Origin: Candidatus Woesearchaeota archaeon CG10_big_fil_rev_8_21_14_0_10_32_9
GTDB lineage: Archaea > Nanobdellota > Nanobdellia > Woesearchaeales > 21-14-0-10-32-9
Assembly (NCBI GenBank): GCA_002762915.1
Contig: PCYF01000046.1
Span: 1-15,961 of the forward strand
DNA length: 15,961 bases
Direction of reading: 5' to 3'
A program made the translations under genes and the position numbers. A model generated the notes under the pieces. It did no database searches, had not been told where the DNA came from, and saw only the letters and a program-made list of their open reading frames with translations. Below are positions 11,947 to 15,961 of the stretch, in pieces (the stretch's first letter is position 1; the number at the start of each line of letters is the position of its first letter).

Positions 11947-14900
11947 ATGAAATTTATTAGACAATTTACCTTAATTGTAGCAATTTTCACTTTGATATTA
12001 TGTGTTAATGTATCTTTCTCTAGTGCTATTTCTGTGTCAGATATGCAATTTTCTTGGGCTAATGTTCCAATTGAGTATATTTCTCAAAATAATCCCTTAG
12101 CTGCAAATATCGATTTTACTTTTAGTCCATCAACAAACGTAACAGGAATTTCCCTAGATGCAAAAGAGATGAATAATGACGTAAGAAAATTGCAAGAGTA
12201 TTCTAATATCGCAGTACAAATTGGTTCCTGTAATGAAACTCAAGGTGGCGTTTTGTCTTGTTCTGCAAAAAATTTAGTATTAAGAACAACTAAAAACACA
12301 ATAAATATATTGTTTACATTCACCCTGGAAGATGGTACGACTGAAACTTTTTCTGCTGCAAAAACACTAACGTTTGACAATACTAAACCTAAAGTTACTA
12401 AATTCGGGCCAGACACATGCGTAGATAGCAAATGTTATGTTGCATCTGGTTCTCCAAATTTAATTAAGATAAAAATGGACGATTCTTTAGCAACGTTCAT
12501 CAGAAAAAAAGTTGCTTTTAGATTAGGAGATGAAACTGCTTACGTTTATGATTGTGTGGATAAAACTTGTATGGGTTATGCTACGCCTCTTTGTACAGAT
12601 GGAGTGAGTGTTCCTTTAGCAATAGTTCAATATAATGGATTGCCTAGTCAAGATGATGCTGGAAACGCAATAACTGGATTAATATCTGCACAAGTAACTT
12701 GTGATAGCAATCCTCCAATTATTCTTAACAAAACTGTAAGAAGTAGTTCAGGATTAAGTGTAGTAACAAGTAGTGATGAGGCAATAATAGAAGTAAATGT
12801 TACAGACACGATGAGTCCAAAAATTAACATGACTGTTATTGGTGATGATGTCGGAGCAGAAAATGTAACTGTGGCTTGTGTAAATTTCGAAACGTACTTT
12901 ACGTGTAAAGCAAACGTAAAACCGCTTACGACTTCTTATGGGGCACACAAATTTCCCGTGATTATTACAGATATAGTTGGTAATACTGTATCTGATCAAG
13001 TTAATTTTGATTATTATGGTTCTGATGATTCTAATGTTTCTTCAATTTTATGGAAAACACAAAGCACCACTCAGTCAAGTACAACGTTCATTAAAAGAAA
13101 CATGGCATATCAAAGATCAATGTTTGTTGAAATTTCTCTTTCTCCAATATCTGGCACTCCTGAACTCGTAAAAGTAGAACCAAATACAGTAAAGTGCGTA
13201 GCAAGTAATCCTGGAGTTACTGGAAGTGACACGGACGTTACTGACTTAAAAGTGTTATATTTTAATGAAACTTCAAATAAAGTTTATGCAAAAGTAACTT
13301 ATAGAGAAGGAGGATCAATAACAACTGGAAGATATGCTAATCTTACAAGGTTAGACCACGAATGTACACTCAATATAAATTCTAAAAAAGGAACAACATA
13401 TTATTCAAAACCGCAAGCACTTAATTTTTCAATAAGTGTAAAATTATCTGATGGAGGAACTCTTGATTCTTATTTGCAAAAAGAAATAGATGCATCCAAA
13501 AAAAGAATTGATGATAGAAAAAAATTATATGATTGGTATGATCAAACACTGTCAAAAATTATAACAGTTTGTAAATTGATGGGTGTAATAGAAAGTACTT
13601 ATGGTGGTCTGAGTGGACTAGAAGATGGCTTAGCAGCATTTCAGTTAACAGCGCCCGCAGCTATTCCAGTCGGAGTTGCTGCAGATAAATTGGGTGTGGT
13701 AAAAGAACCATCTCAAGAATTTATAGAAATGTGTAATTATGCTACATGTAGAGGGGAATACCAGAAAATTGTTGTAGATCAATTAAATAAGATACCTTAT
13801 GTGAATGATGTTGCGCAATACTCCGGATTAAATAATTTTTCTGATAGTTTTGATCCTTACAAGAGTGAGTATGTTGCAATTGCTACAGGATGTCTTCCTG
13901 CATGGATATATCATCAAAAAGTCAAAAATGGAATTGAGTGTACTTACTTGAACTGTTTAAGTGATGGTGTTCCAAATTATGGAACGAGTGTAGCTTATTG
14001 TCAATCTAATAAAGCTTTTTCACAGTGCGTATATAGTTATGGTGCATTATTAAATGCTATCCCTGGTATAGGTTTATTAAAAGATGCAATGGGAAGAATA
14101 GCTGATATTATTAAAGATCCTTATACTTTATTTGGAACTGCATTGCCTTTTGCATGTATGGCTCTTCAAAAAGGAACAGTAACGCACGCAAGTTGTAATT
14201 TAGTTGTTACTTTAACCTCTATTCCAAACATAATAGCTTCATATTCTGGAATATTTCAACCATCTTCTGATCCTGCGGCACAATGTGGCATTGTTCTGGA
14301 TAATTTAGGAACAACAAGACAAAATGCACTTATTGGTAATTATCCAACTAAGTTTAATCCAAAAAATCAAGAATTTACGCTAAGTAATGGTAATACTGTT
14401 AAATGCGCCTCAGGAAGTTGTACTGTTTATAAAGGGGACAAATCTACAGGCATTACTATGCTTCCTGTTTACAATAAAGATACTCAGAAGTTAGATAACT
14501 TTATTGTATATGATAATGGAAAACAGGTTACTCTTGCTGATTCATTAACTCAATATAATGGTATGGCTGCTCAAATTAATGCTAGAAATGAAAAGTATAA
14601 CCTGGAAAGATTAGCAAATAATAAGAGAGCTGCGCAGATATCTGCATATCAAACTCAAATAAATAATTTAAAATCTGATGATCCAGATTTTGAGCAAAAA
14701 TTAAATGATCTATCGACGAAGTTAGCAAGTTTACAACAAGATCAAGGATCAACTTCAATTTTCGATCCAAGTAGGGGGCAAGGATTTGGAGTATATGCTT
14801 ATGTTCCGCTAAATGATTTAGAAAAATTAAAAAATGATCCCAAGACCGATCCTGCAACAAAAGCACAAATCGAAGCATATATTGCAGACAACAAATACCT

Positions 14901-15961
14901 TCAAACTTTAGGCATATTATCGGACAATGGAGAAATTCTTGCATCAACTGATGAAAATGAAAATTATGTTATTCCAAAAATACTTGATATTGAAACAAAA
15001 TTAGCTATTGCAGAAGCTCAAAAAAGAAAGGAGCTTCAGCAAACATGTCCTAAGTGTGTAGCCTACTTAGATAAGGTACAAGATGAAGTAAGAGCTTATA
15101 ATGATGCAAAAAAAGAATATGATGCAGAAATTTTGGGATTAGAATCAGCTGTAGATTACATTAAATCTATGACTTATGAAGATTATACAAGTCATCCATC
15201 GTTTGTAGATGAAAAAACTGGACAAATTGTTGAATTTAATAGTAAAGAAGACTTTGAAGACTATAAAGATAAGTATGTGGATAGAGAATTAGATGAAATA
15301 GACAAAGACAAAAAAATTCTTAAAGAAAAAGAAAAAAATGTTGTTTCTGCTCAAAATGATCAAGCAAGTGCATATAAGTTCAATCAATACTTTGGTTCAT
15401 TCAAGGATACTGTTAGAACTGCTTGGGGTGTTGGAGCGGGTTTATCAACTTTAAGAAATATGTTCAATGCTGATTGGAGTTCGGAATGGTATGATAATAG
15501 TATTTTTGGGAAGACATCAGAATTCTTTGGGAATATTGCAAATATTGAATATGAAATTTGTGAATCGGATATTGCTCCAGCATCAGGCTCAAGTAATGGT
15601 GTAATTGTAAATGCTGAACCAACTTCAGGAGTTACTACTGGCGCATATATTACTGCAAGAAAATCAGCATTGCAAGAAGTTCCAAATACTGGAGATTCAT
15701 ATAGAGAATATTGGATCGATGGAGGAGTTGCTCCAAAGAAGGATGGATTAACTTTCAAAATAATATTAATAGGAGAATTAGGAAACGAAGTTGACATGAC
15801 CTTCAATGTTACTGCAAGTAATAATCCCATGACTTTTGCAGGTTCTTCATCAACGTTTGGAGGAATGGGAAGATCTGCAACGTTCAAATCTCCGCAAAAT
15901 TTCAATTTGGCATGTATTGAATTTAGTACTTCCAGTTTAAGAGAGTATTTTGATTATAGCA
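11947..15961 (+). CDS. giant secreted surface protein with Ig-like and coiled-coil regions (3' end outside window)
   Basis: The frame is open for 1338 codons and runs off the right edge. An in-frame GTG at 11941 is a weaker start than ATG 11947. Residues 1-27 form a signal peptide (KFIRQ, hydrophobic core to about 22, probable cleavage SSA|IS). Residues of about 28-490 are beta-rich, with repeated 'N/D-x-x-P-P/K-x-I/V' openings (DNTKPKVTKF, DSNPPIILNK) typical of tandem Ig-like domains, and many N-x-S/T sequons. Several close cysteine pairs (CVDSKC, CVDKTC, CNYATC, CPKC) suggest disulfides. Charged heptad-like coiled-coil stretches lie at about 510-540, 876-934, 1012-1073 and 1112-1139. More hydrophobic helices at about 545-600 and 695-770 could associate with membrane. 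I recognise no enzymatic domain. A role in the cell surface or in contact with another cell is inference. Confidence 0.88.
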   Translation, partial: MKFIRQFTLIVAIFTLILCVNVSFSSAISVSDMQFSWANVPIEYISQNNPLAANIDFTFSPSTNVTGISLDAKEMNNDVRKLQEYSNIAVQIGSCNETQGGVLSCSAKNLVLRTTKNTINILFTFTLEDGTTETFSAAKTLTFDNTKPKVTKFGPDTCVDSKCYVASGSPNLIKIKMDDSLATFIRKKVAFRLGDETAYVYDCVDKTCMGYATPLCTDGVSVPLAIVQYNGLPSQDDAGNAITGLISAQVTCDSNPPIILNKTVRSSSGLSVVTSSDEAIIEVNVTDTMSPKINMTVIGDDVGAENVTVACVNFETYFTCKANVKPLTTSYGAHKFPVIITDIVGNTVSDQVNFDYYGSDDSNVSSILWKTQSTTQSSTTFIKRNMAYQRSMFVEISLSPISGTPELVKVEPNTVKCVASNPGVTGSDTDVTDLKVLYFNETSNKVYAKVTYREGGSITTGRYANLTRLDHECTLNINSKKGTTYYSKPQALNFSISVKLSDGGTLDSYLQKEIDASKKRIDDRKKLYDWYDQTLSKIITVCKLMGVIESTYGGLSGLEDGLAAFQLTAPAAIPVGVAADKLGVVKEPSQEFIEMCNYATCRGEYQKIVVDQLNKIPYVNDVAQYSGLNNFSDSFDPYKSEYVAIATGCLPAWIYHQKVKNGIECTYLNCLSDGVPNYGTSVAYCQSNKAFSQCVYSYGALLNAIPGIGLLKDAMGRIADIIKDPYTLFGTALPFACMALQKGTVTHASCNLVVTLTSIPNIIASYSGIFQPSSDPAAQCGIVLDNLGTTRQNALIGNYPTKFNPKNQEFTLSNGNTVKCASGSCTVYKGDKSTGITMLPVYNKDTQKLDNFIVYDNGKQVTLADSLTQYNGMAAQINARNEKYNLERLANNKRAAQISAYQTQINNLKSDDPDFEQKLNDLSTKLASLQQDQGSTSIFDPSRGQGFGVYAYVPLNDLEKLKNDPKTDPATKAQIEAYIADNKYLQTLGILSDNGEILASTDENENYVIPKILDIETKLAIAEAQKRKELQQTCPKCVAYLDKVQDEVRAYNDAKKEYDAEILGLESAVDYIKSMTYEDYTSHPSFVDEKTGQIVEFNSKEDFEDYKDKYVDRELDEIDKDKKILKEKEKNVVSAQNDQASAYKFNQYFGSFKDTVRTAWGVGAGLSTLRNMFNADWSSEWYDNSIFGKTSEFFGNIANIEYEICESDIAPASGSSNGVIVNAEPTSGVTTGAYITARKSALQEVPNTGDSYREYWIDGGVAPKKDGLTFKIILIGELGNEVDMTFNVTASNNPMTFAGSSSTFGGMGRSATFKSPQNFNLACIEFSTSSLREYFDYS

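Noticed and set aside
15384..15905. Open frame of 173 codons on the - strand
   Set aside because: It is the antisense of the giant secreted-protein frame, has Pro/Ser-rich shadow composition and no start signals.

Overview
The window looks like part of an AT-rich archaeal chromosome, probably from a DPANN lineage of the Woesearchaeota/Pacearchaeota kind. That placement is an inference. It rests on TATA boxes centred about 25 bases before several start codons (leaderless transcription), GGTGA-type ribosome-binding sites for genes without their own promoter, an archaeal-type TctA-family membrane protein, and a very large secreted surface protein. No rRNA, tRNA, CRISPR array, transposase or integrase was seen.

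Layout. Bases 1-376 hold at most the last codons of an upstream gene, then a repeat-rich stretch with nested RNA-like pairing. Two small genes follow on the + strand: a membrane-anchored beta-rich protein (377-826) and a small protein with an ADP-ribosyltransferase-like start (858-1283). The second converges with, and overlaps by 4 bases, a TctA-family (PF01970/COG1784-like) membrane protein on the - strand (1280-2464). The 233-base gap to the next gene contains two divergent promoters with a compact G+C-rich foldable element between them. Then come an unrecognised 188-aa protein (2698-3264, +) and an NfsB-like nitroreductase (-).

The centre is a deoxynucleotide-synthesis block on the - strand: nrdR (7929-7477) followed by a 1150-aa class II, B12-dependent ribonucleotide reductase nrdJ (7416-3964), 60 bases apart. 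Upstream of nrdR are two 16-bp NrdR-box-like palindromes with centres 31 bp apart, the geometry known from bacterial NrdR regulons. The likely circuit is that NrdR senses ATP/dATP through its ATP-cone and represses nrdR-nrdJ. NrdR with its boxes is mainly a bacterial system, so its presence in an archaeal setting is the most notable point here.

On the + strand from 8192, a short diverged DegT-type PLP-enzyme-like gene and a double zinc-ribbon gene form a probable two-gene operon. Next are methionyl-tRNA synthetase (metG, with a fused C-terminal tRNA-binding domain and its own promoter) and a giant secreted protein (11947 onward) that runs off the window after 1338 codons. The proteins of unknown function (149, 141, 188 and more than 1338 aa) are the least explained content.
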